From positions 2,666,001-2,730,000 of the forward strand of contig NZ_CP067089.2 of the NCBI RefSeq assembly GCF_016616095.2: a stretch of 64,000 nucleotides of DNA, written 5' to 3'. Positions within the stretch are counted from its first letter, which is position 1; each line of letters opens with the position of its first letter. The notes beneath the pieces were generated by a model. That model worked only from the letters and a program-made list of their open reading frames with translations, did no database searches and had not been told where the DNA came from. This document shows, piece by piece, positions 17,483-27,277 of the stretch. The translations under genes and the position numbers were made by a program. The stretch comes from Breznakiella homolactica. Its GTDB lineage: Bacteria; Spirochaetota; Spirochaetia; Treponematales; Breznakiellaceae.

Positions 17483-18535
17483 TTATGCCTGGGCGTCGGA
17501 AAATGAATCGGGATTGCCGTGCAGGGGCGGAACTTTTTCAATGAGTTTCCCCAGGGTATCCACGAATGTCCGGGGAACCCCCAGGCGGCTCCCGTCCTGC
17601 TGCCACAGCTGATCGAGCCATACCGCCGCGGTTTCCCGGTCCCGGGGCGCGGAGGTATGCCAGTTCGGATTAAAGAGGGCTTCGGCGATTTTTTTCCCTT
17701 TGATGGTATTGGCTATTACGGAAATAGGTTTTCCGTTCCGGGAGTTCTTGAGTTTCGACACGAGGTCAATAAGCTCCGATACATTGTGGCCGTTTTCTGC
17801 GGTAAACACCGAATGGCCGAAGGCCCTGAGCTTGTCCGCCAGGGGTTCGATTCCCATATCGTTATGAACGAACCCTTTGGCCTGGACCTTATTGTAATCA
17901 ATGATGAAAACAATATTGTCGAGACCGTAATGCCCCGCGGCCATAAAGGCTTCCCAGACGGAACCTTCATTGCATTCCCCGTCGCCGACGATTACATAGA
18001 CCATACGGTTCGCCTGGTCCGGCCCTTTCTTGGCCATGCCCAGGGCCCGGCCGACGGCAACCCCGGGGATCTGCCCCAGGGAACCGCCGCTGATTTCAAT
18101 CCCCGGTGTTTTCGTGCAGTCCGGATGGGACTCGAGCATCGATCCCCAGGAGCCGTAGAGTTTGAGTTCTTCCATGGGAAAATACCCGAAGAGCGCCAGG
18201 GCCGTATACAGGGCCGGGCAGCAGTGGGCTTTCGATAAATACAGAACATCCCGGTTTTCCCAGCCCGGGTCCGCCGGATCGTGGCGCAGCAGGTAATTGA
18301 ACAGGACCGCCAGGATTTCAGCCTGTGACATGCTGCCTCCGGGATGGCCCAGAGACGCGCAGGTCATTTCATATACCGTATAGCTCCGGATCAGGTACGC
18401 CAGGGTCTCCGTATTTTTCAGCAGCTCGGAGTAATTTCCGTGAAAGGGGAGAACATCCTGATTGTAAAGAGTCGATTCGCGGAAGGGCCGCCAGAATTTT
18501 TCATAACCGGTGAGTTCGGCAATGGATTTGCTCAT
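17483..18535 (-). CDS. Transketolase-like protein, N-terminal subunit, extended
   Basis: 350 residues, longer than the usual 270-285 of split N-subunits, with extra sequence at both ends (about 40 N-terminal residues, and about 35 after the last core strand). The TPP site is intact: ASLGHPGGSMS near 60-70 and VGDGECNEGSVWEAF near 180-195, followed by IVFIIDYNK. It is the first gene of the operon; GGAGGAG precedes the ATG. The operator-like ATTGTATACAC lies 12 bases further upstream. The extensions may shape a specialised substrate pocket or bind the partner subunit; the substrate is unknown. Confidence 0.92.
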   Translation of the reverse strand: MSKSIAELTGYEKFWRPFRESTLYNQDVLPFHGNYSELLKNTETLAYLIRSYTVYEMTCASLGHPGGSMSQAEILAVLFNYLLRHDPADPGWENRDVLYLSKAHCCPALYTALALFGYFPMEELKLYGSWGSMLESHPDCTKTPGIEISGGSLGQIPGVAVGRALGMAKKGPDQANRMVYVIVGDGECNEGSVWEAFMAAGHYGLDNIVFIIDYNKVQAKGFVHNDMGIEPLADKLRAFGHSVFTAENGHNVSELIDLVSKLKNSRNGKPISVIANTIKGKKIAEALFNPNWHTSAPRDRETAAVWLDQLWQQDGSRLGVPRTFVDTLGKLIEKVPPLHGNPDSFSDAQA

Positions 18536-18547
18536 GCACTCCTCCTA

Positions 18548-18558
18548 ATTGTATACAC
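18548..18558. promoter_or_regulatory. Candidate GntR operator, tkt side
   Basis: ATTGTATACAC here is the exact reverse complement of GTGTATACAAT at 18727-18737. It lies in the 5' leader or start region of the split-transketolase operon. A minus-strand TTGACA is present at 18591-18596, but no convincing -10 could be fixed. Confidence 0.6.
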
Positions 18559-18708
18559 TTTTTAATAGTAATGCATGCAATTTTTAATTCTGTCAAGGAA
18601 ATTTATCACACATATTTAATATATTTTGAAAATTTTAATTCCCTGATTCATCATAAAAAATAAGCTAATTCGTTTCAATGTATATATTTAGTTGAAATAA
18701 TATTTTTG

Positions 18709-18737
18709 TTGACAGCTGAAATTTATGTGTATACAAT
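18709..18737 (+). promoter_or_regulatory. TRAP operon promoter overlapped by candidate GntR operator
   Basis: TTGACA (18709-18714), 17 nt, TACAAT (18732-18737) form a near-perfect sigma-70 promoter. GTGTATACAAT (18727-18737) covers the -10, so a bound repressor would block it. The core TGTATACA is palindromic, as expected for FadR/GntR-type dimers. Confidence 0.75.
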
Positions 18738-18782
18738 TATACCAATTTTCCAGCGTTATATGACTTGTTTCAAGGAGGTTCT

Positions 18783-19784
18783 ATGAAAAAGTCCGTGGTT
18801 ATCGCCCTGATAGTGTCTTTAGCAGTCCTGCAGGGTGTTTTTGCGAAAGGATCCGAAGACGGAGCCGGAAAAGTCCATGTGGTTAAACTGGGGACCACCA
18901 ATCAGGCCAACCATCCCATCACAACATCCCTCAAACACTTCGGGGAACTGCTGGACCAGTATTCCGGCGGAACAATCAAAGTTGAAGTGTATTCCGACGG
19001 CCAGCTCGGCAATGAGCGGGATTTGGTGGAAGGCGTCCAGATCGGCACCCTGCTGATGTCGTTCTCCTCAACCGGCCCGGTGGGCGCCTTCGCGCCGAAG
19101 ATGGAAGTGATAAACCTGCCCTACCTGTTCCGGGACAACGACCACGCCTATAAAGTACTGGACGGCGCAGTCGGACAGGAAATCTCCGAGGAATTGCTGA
19201 AGAACAACATCCGCAACCTGGCGTTCTGGGAGAACGGCTGGCGGCAGATGACCAACTCGAAACGGGTTATCAACGGTCCCGCGGATCTCCGGGGACTCAA
19301 GATCCGGGTCATGGAAAGCCCCATCATGGTGGCGACCATCAACGCCATGGGCGGAAACGCGGTTCCCATGGGATGGTCCGAAGTAATCACCTCCCTTCAG
19401 CAGGGAATCATCGACGGCCAGGAAAACCCGATCATCAACAATGTGTACAACGGCGCCTATGAAGTGCAGGCGTACCTGTCCCTCACCCGGCATTTCTACA
19501 ATCCCTCGGTTCTGCTGATCAACGAGAAATTCTACCAGGGCCTGAGCGCGGAACAGAAATCCGCGGTGGAACGGGCGGCTGCGGAAGCCAGGGATTACCA
19601 GCGGAAGCTGTCCCAGGAAATGGAAGCGGAGGCCCTCAAGGAAATAGCCGCCAAGTTCGGGCTGAATATCAACCACAACCCCGACATTGCGGCGTTTACC
19701 AAAGCGGTGGAACCTGTGTACAACCAGTTCGCGGATTCCCTGGGCGGATGGGAACTTATCAACAAGGTCCGGAATGTCCGTTAA
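18783..19784 (+). CDS. TRAP transporter substrate-binding protein (DctP family)
   Basis: 333 residues with a signal peptide (VIALIVSLAVLQGVFA). It is the periplasmic receptor of a TRAP carboxylate-type transporter. Conserved features are LGTTNQANHPITTSLKHF near the mature N-terminus, DLRGLKIRVMESP with the Arg that usually contacts the ligand carboxylate, and LQQGIIDGQENP. The start at 18783 follows AAGGAGG. It heads the transporter, dehydrogenase and regulator operon. The Arg suggests an organic acid or sugar acid, but the ligand is not identifiable. Confidence 0.95.
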   Translation: MKKSVVIALIVSLAVLQGVFAKGSEDGAGKVHVVKLGTTNQANHPITTSLKHFGELLDQYSGGTIKVEVYSDGQLGNERDLVEGVQIGTLLMSFSSTGPVGAFAPKMEVINLPYLFRDNDHAYKVLDGAVGQEISEELLKNNIRNLAFWENGWRQMTNSKRVINGPADLRGLKIRVMESPIMVATINAMGGNAVPMGWSEVITSLQQGIIDGQENPIINNVYNGAYEVQAYLSLTRHFYNPSVLLINEKFYQGLSAEQKSAVERAAAEARDYQRKLSQEMEAEALKEIAAKFGLNINHNPDIAAFTKAVEPVYNQFADSLGGWELINKVRNVR

Positions 19785-19847
19785 ATCCTGAACAGCATTG
19801 GCGGGCCGCTCTTTGAGCGGTCCGGTGCTGAACAATCGGAGCCAAAG

Positions 19848-20318
19848 ATGAAGAAATTTTTAAGCGGACTGGACACGGTAATTAATATAGTAATCGTTAT
19901 CCAGATGATTATCGTAGTGGCCACAGTTCTGCTGCAGATACTGTTCCGGTCGGTGATTGTCAAACCCCTGAGCTGGTCCGAGGAGCTTTCCCGGTACGCG
20001 TTCATCTGGATTGTGTACCTCGGCGGATATTTAGCGGTCCGCCACAAAAGCCAGCTGGGCATAACCCTGCTTACCGACCGCTTGTCCGGAAAATCAAAGA
20101 AAGCAGTAATCTTAACCGGGAAAGCTTTGATGATCGTGTATATGGCGATCGTTACATTTTATGGAACGAAACTGTCCTTACAGGTAATGGGACAGCCCTC
20201 AGCGGTTATGCGGATGCCCATGGGCGTAGTGTATATGGCTATTCCGCTGGGAATGTTCCTGATGTTTATCGGGACCGTTGCGGAATCCGTCGAAATCATA
20301 CGGGAAAGGGACAGCTAA
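19848..20318 (+). CDS. TRAP transporter small membrane subunit (DctQ family)
   Basis: 156 residues with four predicted membrane helices. The DctQ signature is in the second segment: VKPLSWSEELSRYAFIWIVY, then RHKSQLGI. It pairs with the large DctM subunit, whose start is two bases after this stop. There are 63 nt between dctP and this gene. Confidence 0.93.
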   Translation: MKKFLSGLDTVINIVIVIQMIIVVATVLLQILFRSVIVKPLSWSEELSRYAFIWIVYLGGYLAVRHKSQLGITLLTDRLSGKSKKAVILTGKALMIVYMAIVTFYGTKLSLQVMGQPSAVMRMPMGVVYMAIPLGMFLMFIGTVAESVEIIRERDS

Positions 20319-20319
20319 T

Positions 20320-21597
20320 ATGGCAGGCGCGTTATTTATCAGTTTCTTCATTTTTGTTATCATTGGCATTCCCGTCGCGTTTTCACTGGGACTGGGAAGC
20401 CTGATCAGTATCATCATCGGCGACACCATGCCGCTGATGATCATCCCCCAGCGGCTGGCCACCGGAACGGATTCCTTCATACTGCTGTGTATCCCTTTCT
20501 TTGTGCTTGCGGGTGAATTAATGAACACCGGCGGAATCGCCAAACGGCTGTTTCGGTTCTGCAGTGTCCTGGTGGGCCACATCAGAGGCGGACTGGGGCA
20601 CGTTAATGTTCTCATAAGTATGCTCTTTGCGGGAATCACCGGAGCGGCCGCCGCGGACAGTTCCGCCATCGGTTCCATGCTCATTCCCGCGATGAAAGAC
20701 GAAGGCTACGATCCGGAATTTTCCAGCGCCATCACCGCGTCATCATCCACCATCGGCGTCATCATACCGCCCAGTATTCCCATGGTACTCTACGGCGCCT
20801 GCACCGGCGTTTCCGTGACCACCCTCTTTGTGGCGGGGCTGATCCCCGGTATCCTGGTCGGCGTCGCCCAGATGATCGTGTGCTACGTCATCAGCGTCAA
20901 ACGGGGATATCCCAAGAATCCCCGGGCAACCTTCAAGGAAATTCTGGTCGCCACCAAACAGGCGCTCCTGGCGCTGGGCATGCCCCTGATTATCCTCGGC
21001 GGTATCCTGCTGGGGATCTTTACACCCACCGAAGCCGGAGCCATCGCGGTACTGTACGCCCTTATAATTTCGCTGTTCGTGTATAAGAGCATCAAGATTA
21101 GGGATCTGGGGAAAATACTGCTCAACGCCGCGGAAAGCACCGCCACGGTTATGCTCATTGTTTCGGCGGCGTCCCTGTACAGCTGGTTCATCACATACAC
21201 CAACATTCCCGTGAAGCTCGGCAATTTCCTGGAAATGCTCCATATGGGAAAGACCGGAATCTTCCTTTTTATAGTCCTCATCTATCTGCTGGCCGGCTGT
21301 CTCATGGACATGGGTGCGAATATCATCATGCTTACACCAATCTTCTATCCAATAGCACTGGCCGCGGGAATCAACCCGGTCCAGTTCGGGCTGGTCACCA
21401 TTGTGGTTCTGTCCATCGGTCTGGTAACACCGCCGGTATGCGTCTGTACGTTTATATGCGCCAAGATCGCCAATGTATCGGTGGAAAAATCGGTAAAGGC
21501 ATCGATACCGTTCCTGCTCAGCATGGTGGCGGTAGCATTGATGCTCATTTTCATCCCCCAGCTTACCACCGCGCTTCCCGCGGCATTGGGTAAGTAA
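20320..21597 (+). CDS. TRAP transporter large permease (DctM family)
   Basis: 425 residues, about 12 membrane helices, the Na+-coupled transport subunit. Typical segments are LCIPFFVLAGELMNTGGI, GAAAADSSAIGSMLIPAM, IPPSIPMVLYGACTGVS and PTEAGAIAVLYAL. The ATG at 20320 is chosen over an in-frame start inside dctQ because the protein then begins directly with the first helix (MAGALFISFFIF). Confidence 0.95.
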   Translation: MAGALFISFFIFVIIGIPVAFSLGLGSLISIIIGDTMPLMIIPQRLATGTDSFILLCIPFFVLAGELMNTGGIAKRLFRFCSVLVGHIRGGLGHVNVLISMLFAGITGAAAADSSAIGSMLIPAMKDEGYDPEFSSAITASSSTIGVIIPPSIPMVLYGACTGVSVTTLFVAGLIPGILVGVAQMIVCYVISVKRGYPKNPRATFKEILVATKQALLALGMPLIILGGILLGIFTPTEAGAIAVLYALIISLFVYKSIKIRDLGKILLNAAESTATVMLIVSAASLYSWFITYTNIPVKLGNFLEMLHMGKTGIFLFIVLIYLLAGCLMDMGANIIMLTPIFYPIALAAGINPVQFGLVTIVVLSIGLVTPPVCVCTFICAKIANVSVEKSVKASIPFLLSMVAVALMLIFIPQLTTALPAALGK

Positions 21598-21614
21598 TAT
21601 TAACGGAGAATCTT

Positions 21615-22640
21615 ATGCACGGTTTGGTATTCGATGATATCGGTTCCATGGTCTGGAAGGAAGTTGCCGCTCCCGGGCTGGATGAGTTCCATAACATTCT
21701 GGTAAAAATCTCCGCGGTGGGAATCTGCGGATCCGATATCCACGGATACCTGGGCCTCACGGGCCGGCGTATTCCCCCTATGATCATGGGCCACGAAATG
21801 GCCGGTATTGTGGAAGCGGCCGGTCCGGGGACCAGTCTTAAAAAAGGCCAGCCCGTGGTGATCCTTCCCTTTGTTAACTGCGGGAAATGTGAATTCTGCA
21901 AAAAAGGAAAAACCAACTTCTGTACGGACCCCGTGGAATACTACGGCATTCTCAAAGACAACGGCGGCATGGCTGAATACCTTGCCGTTCCGGAGCACCA
22001 GCTTGTTCCCATTCCGGATACAACGAACCTGGTCCACGCGTCCCTGGCTGAGCCCCTGGCGGTGGCCTACGGCGGCGCGCGGAAAATCACGGACCCGGAA
22101 GACAGCCCCCTGCTGCTTTTCGGCGCGGGAGCGATCGGACTGCTGAGCCTCCAGGTTCTCCGGGCTCTGGGAAACCGCAGCGTCTATGTCTGCGACGCCA
22201 ATGAGCGGCGCCTGGAAAAGGCAAAAACCCTGGGGGCAAAGGAATGCTTTGTCCCGGGGAATGCTTTGCCTGAGACGGTCAGGGACATCATTGAAAACGG
22301 CGGCTTCCCCCGGGTGCTCGACGCGGTGGGCGTGCCGGCGACCTACGAAAACGGCGTACAGTGGGCCGCCATCGGGGCGAAAATCGTGTGGGTGGGAAAC
22401 GCCTGCAAAACGGTTACCCTGGAAATTCCCGATATTGTAATGAAGGAACTCACCATTGCCGGATCCTTTATTTATACTAGACAAGAAATTGCGGATGCGA
22501 TAGCTTTGATAAACAGCGGCAGCATCGACTGCGGCATTTTGGTTGAACTGACCGAAAAAATGGAAAACGGCCCGGAAGTATTCCGGAGGCTTGCAATAGA
22601 AAAAGAAGACAGGATCAAGGCCGTTCTGGTAAATGGCTGA
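21615..22640 (+). CDS. Zinc-dependent medium-chain alcohol/polyol dehydrogenase
   Basis: 341 residues. Catalytic zinc ligands are in GICGSDIHGYLG and MGHEMAGIVEAAGPG; the structural zinc site is CGKCEFCKKGKTNFC (near 93-107). The Rossmann motif is LLFGAGAIGLLSLQV. The family (sorbitol/threonine dehydrogenase type) oxidises secondary alcohols with NAD(P)+. It follows the transporter by 17 nt and probably oxidises the imported compound. GGAG precedes the ATG. Confidence 0.93.
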   Translation: MHGLVFDDIGSMVWKEVAAPGLDEFHNILVKISAVGICGSDIHGYLGLTGRRIPPMIMGHEMAGIVEAAGPGTSLKKGQPVVILPFVNCGKCEFCKKGKTNFCTDPVEYYGILKDNGGMAEYLAVPEHQLVPIPDTTNLVHASLAEPLAVAYGGARKITDPEDSPLLLFGAGAIGLLSLQVLRALGNRSVYVCDANERRLEKAKTLGAKECFVPGNALPETVRDIIENGGFPRVLDAVGVPATYENGVQWAAIGAKIVWVGNACKTVTLEIPDIVMKELTIAGSFIYTRQEIADAIALINSGSIDCGILVELTEKMENGPEVFRRLAIEKEDRIKAVLVNG

Positions 22641-22667
22641 TACATTCCGGAGTGATAATCGGTTTAT

Positions 22668-23357
22668 ATGGCAAAGGAAGAAAATTCCCTAAAAGCCTGG
22701 GATTACGCGTACAAGAAAATAAAGGAACGGATCCTGGACCTTTCGGTAAAACCGGGACAGAGCATTTCCGAACTGACCTTATCAAAGGACCTCGGCATCA
22801 GCCGGACCCCGATCCGTGAAGCCCTCCGCAAACTCGAGCAGGAGGGCATCATTGTCAACATCAACGGCCGGAAAAAAGTCGCGTCCCTTTCATACAAAGA
22901 CCTGAGCCAGATTTTCGATTTAAAGATCGCCATCGAAGGGTACGTCGCCGAATACGCCACCATGCGGAAAACCGTGGGCCAGAGCAAACGTCTCGACACT
23001 ATCGTTAAACGGATGGTCCAGTTCAATGACGAGTACCGGCTTCTTAAAACGAAACCCCACGGTGCCCTTGACGACTGGCTCAAACTCGACTGGGAGTTCC
23101 ATACACTGTTGTTTGAGATGAGCGAAAACCAGCGGGCCTATTCAATAATAGAAAACCTGAATGTCCAGTGGCACCGCTGGCGGATGGGGCTTCTTGCCAT
23201 GGAAGGCCGGGTCGAAAAAAGCATCACCGAGCACATCAACATAGCCCAGGCGGTTCAGGCCGGCAAGGCGGACGAAGCGAAACGGCTGATGGTTGAACAC
23301 CTTGAAGAACTGCACCGCACCATAATCAATATCGCCAGCGCATTCGGCCTGAACTGA
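22668..23357 (+). CDS. GntR-family regulator with FCD domain
   Basis: 229 residues. The N-terminal winged helix reads LTLSKDLGISRTPIREALRK (about 40-59). The C-terminal FCD domain has its metal/ligand residues in LDWEFHTLLF, ITEHINIAQAV and MVEHLEELH. Its position at the end of the TRAP operon and the two identical palindromes in front of both divergent arms suggest that it represses the locus until an intermediate binds the FCD domain. Confidence 0.93.
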   Translation: MAKEENSLKAWDYAYKKIKERILDLSVKPGQSISELTLSKDLGISRTPIREALRKLEQEGIIVNINGRKKVASLSYKDLSQIFDLKIAIEGYVAEYATMRKTVGQSKRLDTIVKRMVQFNDEYRLLKTKPHGALDDWLKLDWEFHTLLFEMSENQRAYSIIENLNVQWHRWRMGLLAMEGRVEKSITEHINIAQAVQAGKADEAKRLMVEHLEELHRTIINIASAFGLN

Positions 23358-23372
23358 CCCAGCCTAGCCCGC

Positions 23373-25436
23373 CTATACCGTAAACTTATCCACCGCGCCG
23401 GAGAGCGTCGCCACATTCGCCTTGGTCTCTTCCGTTACGATACTGGCATCCTGGACCGCTGAATTAATGTGGTCCACACTGCCGGACATTTCATCCATGG
23501 CGGTATCCACTTCCTTGGTGATATTAATAACCTTGCCCATTTCATCCAGTACGGTGCTGCTGCCGGAGATCATCCGGACCGAACCGTCCCGGACCTGGGT
23601 GGTAATATCGTTTATTTCCTTCATGGCATCCAGAATCTGGCCGCTGCCGGTGGTCTGTTCTTCCATGGCGTTCTTGATTACCTCTTCGTTGCCCTGGACC
23701 TGACTGACCAGACTCAGGATCTGATCGAACTGCATCTGGGCCTTGTCCGAAACTCCCACGGCGCTGTTTATTTTCTGTTTGAGACTTCCCAGAACATTGG
23801 TTATGTTTTTTCCCTGGGCCGAAGAATTTTCCGCCAGTTTCCGGATTTCACCCGCCACCACCGCGAACCCCTTGCCGGTCTCACCGGCGTGGGCCGCTTC
23901 GATCGCCGCGTTCATGGACAGGAGGTTCGTCTGCTGGGCAATATTCTGGATGATATTGCTCGCTTCAATAAGGCCCTCGGAATCGCCTTCGATGGTTCTG
24001 ATGATTCCCGTCACTTCCTGCAGCTCGGCGCGCCCCACTTCGGAGGCGTCCAGGAGTTCCTTCATTGAGAGGGCGCTTTTCTGGAGAATCTCGGTGACGG
24101 ATTTTATATTGGCGACCATCTCCTCAATCGCGGCGGAGGATTCCACAATCGCCGCGGACTGGCTGCCGATAAGGGAGTTGAGCTTGTCCGCGTACTCCTT
24201 AATCTCCTCCATGGTCCGGTTGGTTTCGGAGACCGATTCCGACTGATTCCTGGCGTGCTCCTTTACGTTCGCGATATTGACGGTGATCTCTTCCATTGAA
24301 GCCACGGTTTCGTTCATCCTTGTGGAAAGATCGCCGGCCATACTGTCAAGCTTACCCGCCGATTCCTTGGTAGTGGCGACCATCTGCGCCAGACCGGAGA
24401 TGGACCGGTTGAAGGTATCCGCCATAATCCCGAGCTCGTCCTTTGTAGAGACGGCAATCTTTTCGGTAAGGTTGCCTTCGGAAACGGTTTCGAGAACCGG
24501 GAGCATCCGGGAGAGGGGCCGTGAAATCGACCGGCCGATAACGAGGGCACTGATGATTCCCACAATGAGGAACCCCGCCGTTCCCAGGGTCACAAACAGA
24601 AACAAGGTATTTATTCCCGCCATAAGTTCGCTGTTTTCTATGGTAACAACAAAAATCCAGTCCATGCTGTCCACCGGAACGTACCCGGCGACAACGTTGC
24701 TGTCATTAAAATTATAGCTGATCAAACCTTGTCTGGTCCGTATAATTTCGCCGAACGCGTCGGCAATAGAACGGTAGGACGTATCTTCCTTCACCGCTTC
24801 CAGGGGAGAAAACTGGTTCATCACCAGGTCCCGGTCCTTGTGGGAAATGATCACCCCCGCGCCGTTTATCAGATAAGCGTATCCGGTTTCACCGAACCCC
24901 ATGGTATTGGTAATATCACTTAACGCGTTCCCGCCCCGCCGGGCAACCAGCACCCCCACGACGGTATCATTATTGAAAATAGGCACGGCAAACATAACCA
25001 CCGGCGCGTTGATGACTTTGCTGATAAGCACATCCGATACATTGGAAATTCCCTTGAAGGCCCGCTGCACATAATCCCGTTCGCCGAGGTTTGATACCTC
25101 GTCGCCGAGAACGTACCGTACGGTACCGTCGGGAACAATTACGCCGAAATCAATATACCCGAGGCGCTCAACATCATTGCGCAGGGCTTCCCGCTGGATT
25201 TCCCAATCCATAGTTTTGACTTCGGGCTGGGACACAACTTCTTCCAGTATGGTCAGCTGGGAGGATATGGTGACATCAAGGAGTTTTTTCCCGGATTCGG
25301 CCTGCTTCATCAGGGACTGGTCCGCCGTGGACTGTATTACGTTATATGATATGACGAGGGACGTAATCCCGATTCCCAGGGAAATAAACAGTATGATGAT
25401 TACGATATAAAGAATTATCTTTTGGGACAGTTTCAT
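23373..25436 (-). CDS. Methyl-accepting chemotaxis protein with extracellular sensor
   Basis: 687 residues: one N-terminal helix ([18 protein letters not shown]), a double-CACHE-like sensor of about 240 residues ([20 protein letters not shown]), a second helix near 280-305, HAMP, then the signalling domain whose hairpin tip is [20 protein letters not shown]. It lacks the terminal CheR-binding pentapeptide and ends GAVDKFTV. The ATG at 25436 is preferred (AAGGAAG) over an in-frame start at 25487. Next to a catabolic locus it may sense the same compound, but this is unproven. Confidence 0.95.
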   Translation of the reverse strand: MKLSQKIILYIVIIILFISLGIGITSLVISYNVIQSTADQSLMKQAESGKKLLDVTISSQLTILEEVVSQPEVKTMDWEIQREALRNDVERLGYIDFGVIVPDGTVRYVLGDEVSNLGERDYVQRAFKGISNVSDVLISKVINAPVVMFAVPIFNNDTVVGVLVARRGGNALSDITNTMGFGETGYAYLINGAGVIISHKDRDLVMNQFSPLEAVKEDTSYRSIADAFGEIIRTRQGLISYNFNDSNVVAGYVPVDSMDWIFVVTIENSELMAGINTLFLFVTLGTAGFLIVGIISALVIGRSISRPLSRMLPVLETVSEGNLTEKIAVSTKDELGIMADTFNRSISGLAQMVATTKESAGKLDSMAGDLSTRMNETVASMEEITVNIANVKEHARNQSESVSETNRTMEEIKEYADKLNSLIGSQSAAIVESSAAIEEMVANIKSVTEILQKSALSMKELLDASEVGRAELQEVTGIIRTIEGDSEGLIEASNIIQNIAQQTNLLSMNAAIEAAHAGETGKGFAVVAGEIRKLAENSSAQGKNITNVLGSLKQKINSAVGVSDKAQMQFDQILSLVSQVQGNEEVIKNAMEEQTTGSGQILDAMKEINDITTQVRDGSVRMISGSSTVLDEMGKVINITKEVDTAMDEMSGSVDHINSAVQDASIVTEETKANVATLSGAVDKFTV

Positions 25437-25520
25437 TGTCTTCCTTTGAGATTCTCTGAGATGAAGAGAATATACCTGCGAAAACAAGAATCTCTATAAA
25501 ATATATTTGCTCTATAGTTA

Positions 25521-25550
25521 AATATACATTTTTTGTTAACTACAAGTCAA
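25521..25550 (-). promoter_or_regulatory. Likely promoter of the chemoreceptor gene
   Basis: Minus-strand TTGACT (25545-25550), 18 nt, TATATT (25521-25526). The leader contains a short hairpin near 25449-25469. Confidence 0.5.
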
Positions 25551-25578
25551 ATACAGAGAAAGAGTTACACATGAATTG

Positions 25579-26301
25579 CTAAGAAGTGATTCTGCGGCGG
25601 ATACTCTCCAGGCGGCGGAGAAACTGTTTATTTGAATAAATTTTATTCGCGTGGGATTCTATATACAATAAAGCGCCGTATCCGAGCAGTTTTTCCGCGG
25701 TTTTATCGAATTGAGGCTGTTTGTATCCGTCCGTATACAGCACATCCCCGAGAAACAGCACCTTTTCGGTTTCTTCAAAAAGCACCACCGAATCCCTGGC
25801 GTGGCTGCCGCCGAAGGATTCCACCCTGCATTTGAGCCCGCCGAGATCAATGGTTATCTTTTTCCGGAAGGTCATATCCGGCAGCTTAAAATCGATATCT
25901 TTCCGCTTCATGCCGAATTCGTTTTCCATCATCCGGGCGGTTTCCCGGGGAATAAGCCCCTTTTCCGCCCGGTCCCACACGGCGTCGGAACTCCAGTCCA
26001 GGGCTGTCTGCCGCCGGATCTCTTCCAGGGTTTTTTCCGAACACAGGGAAACCGCTTTATAGGCCTTAAGGCCGAACCAATGGTCCCAGTGGTGGTGGGA
26101 AATCACGATAAAATCCGGCTCCGGCTTGCGGTGTTTTACGAGCTCAACCCGGATGTCGCCGGCGTGGCGGTGGGAATTGCCCGCGTCAAACAGCAGGCTC
26201 CGCCGCTCTCCCTCGAAGTACCCGATCACAGGTCTCCGGGAATATTCCGACGGTTCAAACATAAAAATCCGGCTGGTCACCGGTATCATACCGGAAGTCA
26301 T
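25579..26301 (-). CDS. MBL-fold metallohydrolase
   Basis: 240 residues. The metal-binding motif HHHWDH is in VISHHHWDHWFGLKAY (about 74-89); a further His is in ESFGGSHARDSVVLF and Asp in LFLGDVLYTDGY. Metallo-beta-lactamase-fold hydrolases cover many substrates, so none is assigned. The ATG overlaps the stop of the pantothenate kinase gene by four bases (ATGA), implying coupled translation. Confidence 0.88.
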   Translation of the reverse strand: MTSGMIPVTSRIFMFEPSEYSRRPVIGYFEGERRSLLFDAGNSHRHAGDIRVELVKHRKPEPDFIVISHHHWDHWFGLKAYKAVSLCSEKTLEEIRRQTALDWSSDAVWDRAEKGLIPRETARMMENEFGMKRKDIDFKLPDMTFRKKITIDLGGLKCRVESFGGSHARDSVVLFEETEKVLFLGDVLYTDGYKQPQFDKTAEKLLGYGALLYIESHANKIYSNKQFLRRLESIRRRITS

Positions 26302-27128
26302 CCCGCGCCGCTTCTGCCCAGCCCGTTGGAAAGGGCGGCGCCGATGGCGGTGGTATATTCCGCGTTGGCGGGGTATTCAAATTCCACCGAGTACATCCTG
26401 GTGATGCCCGCCAGAATGTTCTTGCCGATAGGGTTATTGCTGCCGTTGCCGGTAATGACAACTTTGCTGAGGTCGTTGTTCCGGGCGGCGAATACCGACA
26501 GCATCCCGATTACCTGGTACACCATGTTGTGGATCCCCAGGGCAATATCTTCCCGTTCCGCGGTATCCAGCATCTTGCCGAAATTCGACGCCGTGGTTTT
26601 GCGGTTGAAGAAACTGATATCCGTTTCCATGATATCCTCGATCAGGAGATCCACCCGGCTCAAATCCCCGGATGACGCCAGCTCGATGATGGTTTCGAAG
26701 TTTTCGGTCAACAGCAGTTTTTTGGAAAGCCCCATGATCGTTCCGCCGCCCACACCGGATCCGCCGAAGTGGGCGATCCGGTCCTTGCTGGCTTCGATGA
26801 TCACCGTCCCGGTGCCGATGTTGGCGATGATGATATTGTCCTGTTTAGCCAGGAACATGCCCCCAAGGCCTATGGCGGTTAGTTCGTCAATTTTTGAGGT
26901 GGGAATCCCAAAGATATCATTGTTTATTTTGGATGACCCCGCGCCGGTGATAATTATTTTTTCGATATCCTTCATGGACATTCCGTTTTCAATAATCATT
27001 TTCCCGAAGGCACCCGTGGCGGAGGTTACGGCATCATTGGCCTTTGTCTTTATTTTTATGGCAATATCCGAACCCTTGAGGGCGATCGCCTTTGTGGTGG
27101 TACTGCCGATATCTATTCCAATAATCAT
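26298..27128 (-). CDS. Type II-like pantothenate kinase
   Basis: 276 residues of the ASKHA fold. The N-terminal phosphate loop MIIGIDIGSTTTKAIALKG, IIANIGTGTVIIEA, then GGSGVGGGTIMGLSKKLL match type II pantothenate kinases (CoaW group), which start CoA synthesis; VVITGNGSNNPIGK is the adenosine motif. A BadF/BadG-type ATPase is the alternative. The start at 27128 is chosen because AAGGA lies six bases upstream; another ATG two codons earlier is too close to the ribosome site. Confidence 0.85.
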   Translation of the reverse strand: MIIGIDIGSTTTKAIALKGSDIAIKIKTKANDAVTSATGAFGKMIIENGMSMKDIEKIIITGAGSSKINNDIFGIPTSKIDELTAIGLGGMFLAKQDNIIIANIGTGTVIIEASKDRIAHFGGSGVGGGTIMGLSKKLLLTENFETIIELASSGDLSRVDLLIEDIMETDISFFNRKTTASNFGKMLDTAEREDIALGIHNMVYQVIGMLSVFAARNNDLSKVVITGNGSNNPIGKNILAGITRMYSVEFEYPANAEYTTAIGAALSNGLGRSGAG

Positions 27129-27277
27129 AGGCATTCCTTTTGCTGCGCCGTTAGATAAGTATACAATACTTAAAAATTCAGCTTTATTCAAATATACAGG
27201 AATATGTGTTATTTTACTATGAAGTATAGTATGCTGAACCATATTGCCGCCAGATTCAGCGCATGCCGGAGGAACAC

